This document shows, in pieces, positions 6,433 to 14,805 of a DNA stretch of 51,098 nucleotides (position 1 is the stretch's first letter; each line of letters opens with the position of its first letter). The notes under the pieces were generated by a model. It was not told the DNA's origin and made no database searches. It was given only the letters and a program-made list of their open reading frames with translations. The translations under genes and the position numbers were made by a program. Origin of the DNA: Chloroflexota bacterium (GTDB lineage Bacteria > Chloroflexota > UBA5177); contig JAICWV010000007.1 of NCBI GenBank assembly GCA_025966365.1, forward strand, positions 1-51,098. Reading direction: 5' to 3'.

Positions 6433-8819
6433 GTTCTGAGAAGGGCACTCCGCTGCAGTCGGAAACATCGACCTTCCACGCACCATCAGAACCCCTGGCC
6501 GCGCACAGCTCAGAACGCACAACTCAAAACTTTTCCGTCATCGGCAAGCGAAACCTCAAGTATGACTGGCATGCCAAGCTCACGGGCGCGGCCAAATACA
6601 CCGACGATCTGCGCCTGCCGCGCATGATTTACGGACGGCTCCTGCGCAGCCCGCATCCTCACGCCCGAATCCTGCGGATCGATGTCTCCCGGGCACGGGC
6701 GATGTCGGGCGTGTTCGCCGTTCTGACCGGAAAGGACCTTCCGATCCGCTACGGTATCCTCCCGTCCAGCCAGGATGAAACCGCGATGGCCCTGGAGAAG
6801 GTCAGATATGTGGGCGAAGCGGTGGCCGCGGTGGCTGCCGTAGACGAGTGGACGGCCGAGGAGGCATGCAACGCCATCGAGGTCGTGTACGAGCCGCTTC
6901 AGCCGGTTATGTCTATTGACGAAGCGCTGGACCCGGACTCGGAGAAAATTCACGACTGGACCAAACACGCCAACATTCAGAAGAACGTGTTACTGGAGTT
7001 CGGCGATCTCGACGAGGGCTTTGCCGAGGCCGACCGCGTATTCGAGGATGAATACTTTTTCGAGGGCAACACTCATGTGCCCATGGAGAACCACGCAGCT
7101 CTGGCGAACTGGGAGCCGACGGGCAAGGTCACGGTCTGGTCGTCCACGCAGACCCCGCATTACCTACACCGGGAGTTGGCCAGGGTCCTGGACCTGCCAC
7201 CCAGCAGGATACGGGTGATCGCGCCGCCCGTGGGTGGTGGTTTTGGAGGCAAGAGCGAGGCCTTTTCTCATGAGCTCGTGGCGCCGGTCCTCTCGCGGCT
7301 ATCCGGTCGCCCGGTTTTGATCTCGTTGAGTCGCGAGGAGGTCTTCTATTGCCACCGCGGCAGACACCCGGTCAGGATGTGGATCCGAACCGGAGTCAAG
7401 TCAGACGGCACCATCACCGCGCTCGACTTCAAGTCCACACTGGACGGGGGCGCGTACGGCTCGTACGGCATCGCCACCACCTACTACACCGGTGCCCTGA
7501 ACACCCTTCCCTACCGTGTCCCCCGCTATCGATTCGAGGGCCGGCGCGTCTTTACGAACAAACCTCCCTGCGGCCCTAAACGCGGACACGGGACGGTGCA
7601 GCCGCGTTTCGCCATCGAGGCGCACCTGGACCGAATCGCGGGCGAGCTGGGACATGACCCGGCCGAGATGCGCAAGGGAATGCTGGTCTCGCCCTTTTCC
7701 TGGACGGTCAATCATCTGCGCGTGACCAGCTGTGGGTTGCCGGAGGCCATTGACGCGGTGCTGGAGCGCTCGGGATGGCGCGAGAAGCACGGACATCTCC
7801 CTCAGGGGAAGGGGATCGGGCTTGCCTGCAGCGTCTATTTGAGCGGTGCCGGGCTGCCCATCTACTGGAATCCGATGCCACACTCCGGTGCTCAGATCAA
7901 GATCGATCGGGGCGGCGGGGTCACGGTATATTGCGGCACATCGGACATCGGCCAGGACTCGGACTCGATGCTGGCCTATGTCGTGGCCGAGGAACTGGGA
8001 GTGGATATCGGAGATATTCACCTGGTGACCGGTGACACATCGCTGGCGCCGGTGGATCTGGGCTCGTATTCGAGTCGGGTAACGTTCATGGCCGGCAATG
8101 CCGCCAGGCAGGCGGCGAGCAAGTTAAGAGCGCAGCTCTTCCAGGTTGCCGCGGCCAGGCTGGATGTGCCGGAGGCGCGTCTGGGCGCCGCCGGGGGCAT
8201 GATCTATGACCTGGAAGATACAGAGCGGCAGATCCCGTTCGCTCAGGCGGCTCAGCTGGCTGAGGCTGAATTTGGAACGCTTGGGGAAACCGGATCCTAC
8301 ACGCCGCCGAAGCTGGCGGGTCCCTACAAGGGATCTGGAGTGGGGCCCTCACCCGCGTACAGCTTCACCTGTGCCGTGGCCGAGGTAGATGTCGATCTGG
8401 AGACCGGCATTCTCAGCATTCAGAAAATCTGGGTCGCTCACGACCTGGGCCGCGCCCTGAATCCGGTGGTGTGTGAGGGACAGATCGAAGGGGGCGTGTA
8501 CATGGGTTGGGCAGAAGCCGTGATCGAGGAGCAGGTGTTCCGCAAGGGCCTCCACAAGCAGCCATCGCTCCTCGAGTACAAAATACCGACCAGTCTCGAC
8601 ATGCCGGACGTGGATACCACGATTATCGAGAGCATCGATCCCGAGGGGCCTTTCGGCGCCAAAGAGGTGGGACAGGGACCGCTGGCCCCGGTCATACCCG
8701 CCATCGCCAACGCCGTCTATGACGCCACCGGGATTCGGATCGACTCGACTCCGATCATGGCAGACAAGGTCCTTCGCGCCATCGAGATGCGAAGGAAGCA
8801 GCACGCGGCTGCGGTCTGA
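6429..8819 (+). CDS. Molybdenum hydroxylase large (molybdopterin) subunit, 4-hydroxybenzoyl-CoA-reductase-like
   Basis: 796 residues, normal for the xanthine-oxidase family. An N-terminal a/b hammerhead domain (about 40-170) is followed by two molybdopterin-binding domains. Visible motifs are PPVGGGFGGKSE (near 265) and PCGPKRGHGTVQPR (near 380). The latter resembles the GAMRGHG loop of 4-hydroxybenzoyl-CoA reductase and lacks the AYxCSFR loop of form I CO dehydrogenase. The catalytic-base motif near the C-terminus reads AKEVGQGP, with Gln749 where most family members have Glu (verified as codon CAG at 8673-8675). It overlaps the small subunit by 4 nt and is followed after 3 nt by the FAD subunit. 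Catalyses hydroxylation or reductive dehydroxylation next to a ring nitrogen or thioester-activated ring; substrate unknown. Confidence 0.93.
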   Translation: MSSEKGTPLQSETSTFHAPSEPLAAHSSERTTQNFSVIGKRNLKYDWHAKLTGAAKYTDDLRLPRMIYGRLLRSPHPHARILRIDVSRARAMSGVFAVLTGKDLPIRYGILPSSQDETAMALEKVRYVGEAVAAVAAVDEWTAEEACNAIEVVYEPLQPVMSIDEALDPDSEKIHDWTKHANIQKNVLLEFGDLDEGFAEADRVFEDEYFFEGNTHVPMENHAALANWEPTGKVTVWSSTQTPHYLHRELARVLDLPPSRIRVIAPPVGGGFGGKSEAFSHELVAPVLSRLSGRPVLISLSREEVFYCHRGRHPVRMWIRTGVKSDGTITALDFKSTLDGGAYGSYGIATTYYTGALNTLPYRVPRYRFEGRRVFTNKPPCGPKRGHGTVQPRFAIEAHLDRIAGELGHDPAEMRKGMLVSPFSWTVNHLRVTSCGLPEAIDAVLERSGWREKHGHLPQGKGIGLACSVYLSGAGLPIYWNPMPHSGAQIKIDRGGGVTVYCGTSDIGQDSDSMLAYVVAEELGVDIGDIHLVTGDTSLAPVDLGSYSSRVTFMAGNAARQAASKLRAQLFQVAAARLDVPEARLGAAGGMIYDLEDTERQIPFAQAAQLAEAEFGTLGETGSYTPPKLAGPYKGSGVGPSPAYSFTCAVAEVDVDLETGILSIQKIWVAHDLGRALNPVVCEGQIEGGVYMGWAEAVIEEQVFRKGLHKQPSLLEYKIPTSLDMPDVDTTIIESIDPEGPFGAKEVGQGPLAPVIPAIANAVYDATGIRIDSTPIMADKVLRAIEMRRKQHAAAV

Positions 8820-8822
8820 TCC

Positions 8823-9830
8823 ATGCTCCGGCTCAATCGCTTTTCGTACGTCGCTCCCGGCGACCTTGACGGCGCCCTGGCCCTGATGGAGAAACACGGG
8901 CAGGATGCGATGTTGATGGCGGGCGGCACCGACCTTCTCGTCAACATTAAACAGCGGCTGGCCACTCCGGCTCTGGTCGTCGGCATTCGCGAGCTGCCGG
9001 AGCTGCAGGGTTACTCCCTCGACCGCGGCTGGCTGACTCTGGGCGCATCCACCCGCCTGTGCGACATCGAGCACGATCCGCGGATCCGGATGATGTATCC
9101 CGCTCTATCCGATGCTGCCGGCCTGATCTCTGCTCCCCAGGTTCGCACGGTCGCCACGCTCGGCGGAAATATCTGCCTCGACACGCGCTGCAACTATTAC
9201 AACCAGTCTCAGGAGTGGAGACGGGCAATCGGATTCTGCATGAAGAAAGACAGCCCAATCTGCCGCGTGGCTCCGGGTGGCGACAGGTGCTGGGCGGTGG
9301 CGTCGGCGGACACAGTACCGGTTCTAATTTCCCTGCGCGCCGAAACCACGGTGGTGGGACCATCCGGAATACGGCGCGTTCCCGTCGAATCTCTCTACCA
9401 GGACGACGGTCTCGTCCCTCTCACCCTTCGCTTCGGTGAAATCGTCTCCAGCGTGCATATACCGCCGCCCGACACCTGGACGACTGAGTACGCCAAGTTC
9501 AGATTGCGTCAGTCCTTCGATTTCCCGCTGGTTGGCATCGCTGCCTCGGTGAGGCGAGATCCCGATGGGAACATCGCCGACGCTCGAGTGGTGATGACGG
9601 CGGTTGCCTCGTATCCCGAGCGAGCAAGCGGCGCCGAGTCTGTACTCCGCGGGAAACCACTGTCCGAGGAGTCGATCACGACCGCCGGTCACGCGGTATT
9701 CCGTCAGGCGAAGCCCATGGACAATACCGCCGGCTCGATTTTTCACCGCAAGCGCATGGCGCGCGTGCTCGTGGAGCGGTCGCTGCGCCATATCGCGGGG
9801 CTTCCAGAGAGAGACGCCAGAACCGCCTAA
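8823..9830 (+). CDS. Molybdenum hydroxylase FAD subunit with extra [4Fe-4S] insert (HcrB-like)
   Basis: 335 residues of the CoxM/XDH FAD-binding type. FAD contacts are seen in LMAGGTDLLVNIKQR (about 31-45) and TVATLGGNICLDTR (about 109-122). After this comes an insert with C123, C139, C147 and C156. These spacings of 16, 8 and 9 are identical to those of the [4Fe-4S] ligands C122/C138/C146/C155 that I recall for 4-hydroxybenzoyl-CoA reductase from Thauera. In that enzyme the cluster lets low-potential electrons from ferredoxin enter. Ordinary CO, nicotinate or xanthine enzymes lack it. It ends tail-to-tail with a 4-nt overlap against the minus-strand oxidase, so there is no room for a terminator between them. 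Confidence 0.93.
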   Translation: MLRLNRFSYVAPGDLDGALALMEKHGQDAMLMAGGTDLLVNIKQRLATPALVVGIRELPELQGYSLDRGWLTLGASTRLCDIEHDPRIRMMYPALSDAAGLISAPQVRTVATLGGNICLDTRCNYYNQSQEWRRAIGFCMKKDSPICRVAPGGDRCWAVASADTVPVLISLRAETTVVGPSGIRRVPVESLYQDDGLVPLTLRFGEIVSSVHIPPPDTWTTEYAKFRLRQSFDFPLVGIAASVRRDPDGNIADARVVMTAVASYPERASGAESVLRGKPLSEESITTAGHAVFRQAKPMDNTAGSIFHRKRMARVLVERSLRHIAGLPERDARTA

Positions 9831-11002
9831 ACCGGGATGAGCCTCTCGGGACGGAAGGCACCGGGAATGATGGCGCCCTCGCCCAGGCTTTCGCGTGCCG
9901 CACGGGCCCCGCAGATGAACGCCATAGCTACTCCGTGCCCCGAATATCCCGCCGCCATGAATATCCCGGCGTGCCCTGGAACCGGACCGACGAGCGGATA
10001 ATGGTCGGGGGTGAAGCCCATGATGCCTGCCCACCGCCGCTCGATGCCGGCGCCCGGCGCTACCTGTTCGACGAAATGGCGCAACGCGGCCTGGATACGT
10101 TCATGCAGTAGCTCGTCGCGCCCAACTTCAGCCTCCAGGTCCAGATTGCGCCAGCCGCCCACTACCAGGCGGCCGTCCGCTGTCTGTCGCCAGTACTGAA
10201 ACCCCCTGTCGGCATACATCGGAAACGGCGCGATGACCCGGCTGAGCGGCCGTGTCGACGCGACCTGGCCCCGGGTCGGGGCAATCGGCACCGCGCGCAG
10301 GAGGGTGTCGGTGTAGGCGTTGGTTGCCACCACAACCCGACGTGCGGTGACGGTGCCCTCGAGCGAAAGGAGCAGCAGTTGCTCGCCGTTCTCGATCACC
10401 TCAACCGGGGATTCCTCGAAGATGGTCACCCGCGTCGCGAGGTGCCTGGCCATCCCCCGCAGAAACGCTCCCGGATCCAATTCCGCATTTCCCGGGTGAT
10501 ACACGCCTCCCTGGTAGAGGCTGTCGAATGGTCGGGGCAGGGATGAAGAAGGCATCAGACAGACATTCAGCCCTGCATTCAGCATGCGGCCGCACTCCTC
10601 CTGCATAACGTCCCATTCGGTGTCGGATGCCGCCAGGGACAGGCTACCGCGCCGCAGATAGCCGCAGTCGGTACTCAGCTCTTCCAGAAGAGAGAGCAGC
10701 AGGGAATGGTTCTCTTCCGTCAGGCGCCATATCTCCAGTGTCTCCTCCAGCCCGATTGCCGCAACCGAGGCACCGAAACCCATGGCAGGTCCGGACAGAA
10801 TGAAGCCGGCGTTGCGCCCGCTGGCGCCGGCGGCAATCGTACGCGCCTCCAACACCACGACCGACGCACCGCTCTGCATGGCGGCCCAGGCGGCGCCAAG
10901 GCCGGAGAAGCCCCCGCCGACCACCGCCACATCAGCCTCTGTCTGTCCCTGGAGCCGCGGGAACGTCCGCTCCCCGGGGACGACCCAGAGCGGGTCGCTC
11001 AC
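9827..11002 (-). CDS. DadA/PuuB-like FAD-dependent amine or amino acid oxidoreductase
   Basis: 391 residues of the DAO family. The N-terminal Rossmann motif ADVAVVGGGFSGLGAAWAA (about 24-42) binds FAD, followed by the LEARTIAAGASGRNAGF segment characteristic of glycine/D-amino-acid and gamma-glutamylputrescine oxidases. The C-terminal GYSGHGVAMAF motif completes the FAD site. Reaction: oxidation of a primary or secondary amine to an imine, with electrons going to oxygen or a membrane carrier. The start overlaps the NADPH:F420 reductase stop by 4 nt (ATGA), making it the third gene of the F420 operon. Substrate not deducible. Confidence 0.9.
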   Translation of the reverse strand: MSDPLWVVPGERTFPRLQGQTEADVAVVGGGFSGLGAAWAAMQSGASVVVLEARTIAAGASGRNAGFILSGPAMGFGASVAAIGLEETLEIWRLTEENHSLLLSLLEELSTDCGYLRRGSLSLAASDTEWDVMQEECGRMLNAGLNVCLMPSSSLPRPFDSLYQGGVYHPGNAELDPGAFLRGMARHLATRVTIFEESPVEVIENGEQLLLLSLEGTVTARRVVVATNAYTDTLLRAVPIAPTRGQVASTRPLSRVIAPFPMYADRGFQYWRQTADGRLVVGGWRNLDLEAEVGRDELLHERIQAALRHFVEQVAPGAGIERRWAGIMGFTPDHYPLVGPVPGHAGIFMAAGYSGHGVAMAFICGARAARESLGEGAIIPGAFRPERLIPV

Positions 11003-11661
11003 CGCCGAATTCCGGTTATCCGGATCCCGGAGTGCGCTTTGTAGATGCGATTCAGGATGACCAGCAGAGTCGTGGTCTCCTCCACGTAGTGGGAGGCGGC
11101 GAGCCGGCCCCCGCTGAGGGACCTGGCGCCGGGAAAGGCAGAGACGAGATCCATCACCGCGTGACGCGCATCGGCGTCATCCGATGTGACAATGACATCC
11201 GTATCCAGGTCCTCCTCGGAGGCGAGAAGGTGCGCGTCGACATTCTGGAACGCGCTTGCCACGCGGGCACCGGGAAGGCGTAGGGCTACCTCCTGCGCCG
11301 CTGACCCCGCCTGGGGCTGGATGCCCACGGGACGCCCGTCCCGGAACTCGACCGGGGCAATCGCGCTGACCACGATTTTTCCCTGCACCGCGCGCTCGAT
11401 GCCGGCCAGGGTTTCCCCGAGCGCTGCGTAGGGGATGGTGAGGAGGATAATGTCCGCCTCCAGCGCAGCATCAGTGTTCGACATCCCCTTCAGGTCCCGC
11501 CCCGGCGCGCCCAGACGTTCCACTGTTTCCTGGGCGCGTCCCGCCGAGCGCGAGCCGATGATGACACTGTATCCCGCCTCAGCAAACCGCGCTGCCAGCC
11601 CAGTGCCTTCAGGTCCGGTGCCGCCGATGATTGCAAGAACTGGTTTACTGTGCGAACGCAT
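10999..11661 (-). CDS. npdG: NADPH-dependent F420 reductase
   Basis: 220 residues from ATG 11661; a TTG one codon earlier is possible. It transfers hydride between NADPH and coenzyme F420. The N-terminal Rossmann loop ([17 protein letters not shown]) is followed by [11 protein letters not shown], whose Ser-Arg pair fits NADPH phosphate binding, and by TIPYAAL and the [13 protein letters not shown] segment typical of the family (compare AFQNV near the F420 site). It overlaps the end of the LLM-class oxidoreductase by about 17 nt and the start of the oxidase by 4 nt. The pairing with an F420-dependent enzyme in the same operon supports its role in supplying F420H2 or reoxidising it. Confidence 0.92.
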   Translation of the reverse strand: MRSHSKPVLAIIGGTGPEGTGLAARFAEAGYSVIIGSRSAGRAQETVERLGAPGRDLKGMSNTDAALEADIILLTIPYAALGETLAGIERAVQGKIVVSAIAPVEFRDGRPVGIQPQAGSAAQEVALRLPGARVASAFQNVDAHLLASEEDLDTDVIVTSDDADARHAVMDLVSAFPGARSLSGGRLAASHYVEETTTLLVILNRIYKAHSGIRITGIRR

Positions 11662-12640
11662 CAATCATCAGCTTCACGTCGTCGCCGAGAGGGTAGAGGA
11701 CGGGACACGTCGTACCAGTATCGATATACTCCTGAACCTTGGCGCGGCACTCGTCGGGAGTTCCGGATGCGGTAATGAGCTGGACGACCTCGTCCGGAAC
11801 CAGTTTCATCGCCTGCCGGATCTGCTCTTCCGTCGCCGGCCAGGTCAGAACCTCGTGAATCTTGTCGAGCACCTGGTCGCTCACTCCGCTTGCCTTCATA
11901 ATGTGCGGCTGCTGGCCAAGGTATTGCGTCACCAGCTCGCGCGCATTGTCGAGCGCCCGGTCCCGGTCTTCATCCATCGATACCACGATCAGTTGCGGAC
12001 GGTCGATGCTGTCCAGCGACCTTCCGGCTTTCCGCGCGCCATTCTCGATCTGGGCCAGGGCACGCCGATTGTATTGCGGCGAGACGAGGTAGTTCAGGAG
12101 GACACCGTCCGCAATCTCTCCACCGAGCTCGAGCATCTGATTCCCGGTGGCGCCGATATAGATGGGCACCTCCTTCGGGCTTCGATCTCCGTGGACGATG
12201 TCGATCTCCACGCCGTTCATCTGGACAAACTCGCCGTCGAAGCTGACCTGTTCCATGGCCAGGAGCCTGCGGACCACCTCCACGACTTCCCGCATCGCCT
12301 TGAGCGGCTTCCGCCGTTCGATGCCCACGTTTTGCGCCAGCGGGTCCCACCAGGCGCCGATGCCGCAGAGAATGCGGCCGGGTGCGAGATCGTCCAGCGT
12401 GGAGAAGGTGGCTGCGATGATGGCCGCGTTTCTGGTCCAGTTGTTGATGACGCCGCTCCCGACTTTGATCCGGTCGGTCACTGCGGCAAATGCCGCCATG
12501 GGAACGACCGCATCCCGGACCAGACGGGACTCGGCCTGCCACACCGCGTAGAACCCCTTGTCTTCGGCATAGCGGACATACTCCATACCCTCGCGGATCG
12601 GATGCTTGTCCTGGAGATACAGGGCGTATCTCTGGCTCAT
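11645..12640 (-). CDS. LLM-class F420-dependent oxidoreductase
   Basis: 331 residues with the bacterial-luciferase-like TIM barrel that binds F420. Family features are [21 protein letters not shown] near the N-terminus (short excerpt: [12 protein letters not shown]), [27 protein letters not shown], and [18 protein letters not shown], close to methylene-tetrahydromethanopterin-reductase-like (Mer-like) members. It has a strong ribosome site, GGGAGGA 4 nt before the ATG, and a TATACT -10 at 12674-12679, so it heads the three-gene operon with npdG and the oxidase. Which substrate receives hydride from F420H2 is unknown; the neighbouring amine oxidase and molybdenum hydroxylase suggest a heterocycle or aromatic amine. 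Confidence 0.92.
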   Translation of the reverse strand: MSQRYALYLQDKHPIREGMEYVRYAEDKGFYAVWQAESRLVRDAVVPMAAFAAVTDRIKVGSGVINNWTRNAAIIAATFSTLDDLAPGRILCGIGAWWDPLAQNVGIERRKPLKAMREVVEVVRRLLAMEQVSFDGEFVQMNGVEIDIVHGDRSPKEVPIYIGATGNQMLELGGEIADGVLLNYLVSPQYNRRALAQIENGARKAGRSLDSIDRPQLIVVSMDEDRDRALDNARELVTQYLGQQPHIMKASGVSDQVLDKIHEVLTWPATEEQIRQAMKLVPDEVVQLITASGTPDECRAKVQEYIDTGTTCPVLYPLGDDVKLMIDAFAQ

Positions 12641-12673
12641 GACGTCCTCCCTGTCGCACCCAGAGTCTGCCGA

Positions 12674-12701
12674 AGTATAGTCACCGCCCGAGTATGGGCG
12701 G
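12674..12701 (-). promoter_or_regulatory. Promoter of the F420 operon with overlapping inverted repeat
   Basis: Minus-strand -10 TATACT at 12674-12679. Four bases upstream is a perfect dyad, CCGCCC-6 nt-GGGCGG (12684-12701), covering the place of the -35 box. It may be an operator, or the weak terminator of the upstream GNAT gene whose stop is at 12710; there is no T-run, which favours an operator. Confidence 0.45.
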
Positions 12702-12709
12702 CCGGAGCC

Positions 12710-13306
12710 CTAGCGAGCCGGACCGACGGCGCGGTGTTCGAGGCTCTGAACCAGGGTGAAGCGCTCTCGGGTCAGATCCATGCGAAGCTCGTCGTGGTAT
12801 CCGACGCGCGGCGCATACCGGCGCTTGACTTCGGCATTCTCGAATCCGACCCGCACATAGCTCCGCTGAGCCCGCACATTGGATTGATACGTGTGGAGGT
12901 AGACCGAATTGAAGGAGAGGTCGTTGAAGAGGTGGCCCGCAAAGGTGGTGAGAGCGTCGGTCCCCAGGCCGTGCCCCCAGGTGTCCTTCTCCCCGAGATA
13001 GATGCCGATTTCGCCAATGCGCCGCTCGCGGTCGATGTTGTAGCAGCTCACCATACCGACCAGCTCCCCGTCGCGTTTGAGAATCGCATAGCTGATGCGC
13101 CGTCCGTCGTCGGGCCAGTCACGTTGCGCGACTGTATCCAGGAAGTGCCGGAACGTCCGGCCGCCAGGGATGCTCCCGCTCCAGTATTGGAGGACGTCGT
13201 CGTGGCTCCAGCGATAGCGCCGCCGGAGCTCATCTTCTGAGAAGCCCCAGAATGCCGGGCGCAGGATCGTTTCTTCGCCCTCGACTAACCTGTAATTGGA
13301 CTCCAT
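12710..13306 (-). CDS. GNAT-family N-acetyltransferase (RimJ/RimL type)
   Basis: 198 residues from ATG 13306. N-terminal strand NYRLVEGEETILRP, the RISYAILKRDGELVGMVS beta hairpin (excerpt: YAILKRDGELVGMVS), IGEIGIYLGEKDTWGHGLGTDA with the acetyl-CoA pyrophosphate loop (xxGxGx/A near WGHGLGTDA), and the C-terminal NVRAQRSYVRVGFENAEVKRR motif (excerpt: AQRSYVRVGFENA) place it with RimJ/RimL-type protein or metabolite acetyltransferases. The frame is open to 13378. A TAGAAT -10 at 13326-13331 lies 7 nt before an in-frame GTG at 13318, so a leaderless start four codons earlier is a real alternative. Monocistronic; target unknown. Confidence 0.85.
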   Translation of the reverse strand: MESNYRLVEGEETILRPAFWGFSEDELRRRYRWSHDDVLQYWSGSIPGGRTFRHFLDTVAQRDWPDDGRRISYAILKRDGELVGMVSCYNIDRERRIGEIGIYLGEKDTWGHGLGTDALTTFAGHLFNDLSFNSVYLHTYQSNVRAQRSYVRVGFENAEVKRRYAPRVGYHDELRMDLTRERFTLVQSLEHRAVGPAR

Positions 13307-13325
13307 TCGCGATATCACTGAAGTC

Positions 13326-13331
13326 ATTCTA
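13326..13331 (-). promoter_or_regulatory. -10 box of the GNAT gene
   Basis: TAGAAT on the minus strand, 7 nt before the in-frame GTG at 13318 and 19 nt before the ATG at 13306. Confidence 0.45.
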
Positions 13332-13383
13332 GTCCAGTGGCTGCACTGCGCGTGCCAGCCATGCACTATGGGGAGCAAGGTTG

Positions 13384-13602
13384 ATGATCACCTGCCAGGC
13401 ATGCGGCACCGAAAACCCGCCCGGAGCGGACTTCTGCTCGCAGTGTGCCCGAAAGCTTGACGCCCAAACGCAAGAGGAGATTCTGCGCACCCGCACCGCC
13501 CACACGACAACCGGACTGGCGTGGGCGCGCGTTGCATATGCGGTGATAGCGGCCGTCGTGATCATCCTCGTCATCGTGTTTGTGGTCGCCCATGTGCTGT
13601 AG
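13384..13602 (+). CDS. Small zinc-ribbon membrane protein
   Basis: 72 residues. The N-terminal double CxxC (CQACGTENPPGADFCSQCAR) is a zinc-ribbon knuckle of the zinc_ribbon_2 type, followed by a short polar linker and one strongly hydrophobic span (about 48-70, WARVAYAVIAAVVIILVIVF). The zinc knuckle is expected on the cytoplasmic side. A GGGGAG sequence 9 nt upstream supports the ATG; an upstream TTG codon is adjacent. It is read convergently with another zinc-finger membrane protein (13632-14141). Function unknown. Confidence 0.8.
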   Translation: MITCQACGTENPPGADFCSQCARKLDAQTQEEILRTRTAHTTTGLAWARVAYAVIAAVVIILVIVFVVAHVL

Positions 13603-13631
13603 GACTACCCGTATCCGCGGCAATGAACGGC

Positions 13632-14141
13632 TTATCGAAGCTTGATGACGGCCACGAAGCAGGCGATGACCAACGGAAGGAGCATCGACATGAGGAACGA
13701 CGGCTGTGAAGCAATGGCGCCGAGAAGCGCGCGGCTCACGCGTCCATAGACGGCCTCGGCAATGACCCATCCCGCGACAACCGCGACCACCGCCAGTGCC
13801 TCCAGAACGTGGTTGCCGCGCCGACGTGCCGCCCGGCTCATGACCTCGCCCACCGCGAGGCCAACAAAGATGGCAAGAAAGAACCTGAGGTAGGGAATGA
13901 CGTCTACGACCAACCAGGTCGCGGTGGCAGCCAGCAGGCCGGCGGCGCCCGATCGAAGCAATAGGCCCGGCCCGATCTGGTACTGAGGAAGCTTGCGGAG
14001 CCCGGCACACTCGCGGCAGCGCATTCCCACCGGCGTCTGGATCATGCACGCTGTGCAGATGGGACGCCCGCACTTATTGCACCGTACAGCCGTCTCGCGC
14101 TTGGGGTGATTGACGCAGACGAACTCTGCTTCGGCAGTCAC
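13632..14141 (-). CDS. Zinc-finger multi-span membrane protein
   Basis: 169 residues. The N-terminal 50 residues hold a B-box-like zinc finger (CVNHPKRETAVRCNKCGRPI, then CTACM and CRECAG), the type often found before rhomboid-family membrane domains. About three or four hydrophobic spans follow (near 58-80, 85-100, 112-130 and 145-167). The Ser/His catalytic residues of rhomboid proteases are not apparent, so it is not called a protease. GTG start overlaps the dcd stop by 4 nt (GTGA), so the two genes are translated together. Confidence 0.82.
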   Translation of the reverse strand: MTAEAEFVCVNHPKRETAVRCNKCGRPICTACMIQTPVGMRCRECAGLRKLPQYQIGPGLLLRSGAAGLLAATATWLVVDVIPYLRFFLAIFVGLAVGEVMSRAARRRGNHVLEALAVVAVVAGWVIAEAVYGRVSRALLGAIASQPSFLMSMLLPLVIACFVAVIKLR

Positions 14142-14737
14142 GGTCCAGCTAGTGGCGGCGTCTCAACCCGTATCCAGTCCAGATCCCAGTCGCGATACAG
14201 GCGCGGAAGCATGTCGTACGGAGTCCATTCGCCGTCCTGGCCGTATTTTCCGGTGTACTCGCGAAGGGTCTCCCCGACGTAATCGAACTTGATCTGACAC
14301 ACGCGCAAACCGACCGGCACCGCGATCGTGCAAGTCGTATGGTTGCTGATCTCCATCGTCCACCGTGCGATATAGCCGACGTCACCCACTCCAGCGCACT
14401 TACACACTGAGAGGCCCGAGCGCCCGATGCTGCTGCGCGCGTGCATCTGGGTGGTAATGCCGTTCCTGGCACCGATCACTTCCTGCGTATGGGCCAGAAT
14501 GGTCGTGCCCGGCTTGATCCGGATGACATCTCGGGTCCGCACGGGCTCGCCCCAGAAGGCGAGCGCCTGCTGTTCGTTCGTGAAGTCCACGAGGTCGGCG
14601 TACAACTGCGGCTCGAAGTACCAGGCTCCCAGCCGACAATCATACGAATTCGTGCCCAGCTGTCGAGCGTCAAATGGCTCGATGACGATGTTCCCGGTCC
14701 CGCGCTCTTCAAGAATCCGCTTGTCGGAAAGGAGCAC
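14138..14737 (-). CDS. dcd: dCTP deaminase family protein
   Basis: 199 residues. Deaminates dCTP to dUTP (or directly to dUMP in bifunctional members), feeding thymidylate synthesis. The core motifs of the dUTPase-like trimeric fold are present: HARSSIGRSGLSV (phosphate binding), then GVGDVGYIARWTMEI, whose Glu is the expected catalytic base. N-terminal MLLSDKRILEERG is typical. GTG start with a GGGGG run about 8 nt upstream. A TAGAAT -10 at 14764-14769 drives it away from argS; the zinc-finger membrane protein follows in the same operon. Confidence 0.93.
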   Translation of the reverse strand: MLLSDKRILEERGTGNIVIEPFDARQLGTNSYDCRLGAWYFEPQLYADLVDFTNEQQALAFWGEPVRTRDVIRIKPGTTILAHTQEVIGARNGITTQMHARSSIGRSGLSVCKCAGVGDVGYIARWTMEISNHTTCTIAVPVGLRVCQIKFDYVGETLREYTGKYGQDGEWTPYDMLPRLYRDWDLDWIRVETPPLAGP

Positions 14738-14763
14738 ACCGATCCCCCTTGCTAATGTGGAGG

Positions 14764-14799
14764 ATTCTAGCAGGTGCGATCCGGTGCGTTGCCTATACT
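14764..14799. promoter_or_regulatory. Divergent dcd / argS promoter pair
   Basis: Minus-strand TAGAAT (14764-14769) serves dcd with a leader of about 20 nt and a ribosome site. Plus-strand TATACT (14794-14799) ends 6 nt before the argS GTG at 14806, a leaderless arrangement. The two -10 boxes are 24 bp apart, so the polymerases would compete for overlapping DNA. Confidence 0.55.
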
Positions 14800-14805
14800 C
14801 AGGTC

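Noticed and set aside
11435-13240. 601-codon open frame on the plus strand
   Set aside because: Antisense to npdG, the LLM oxidoreductase and the GNAT gene, whose family motifs are unmistakable.
13903-14090. Rhomboid protease call for the zinc-finger membrane protein
   Set aside because: The N-terminal finger fits, but no GxSG or catalytic His motif could be found in the spans.
14749-14805. Longer argS start
   Set aside because: It would contain the TATACT promoter box and add an N-terminus foreign to ArgRS.
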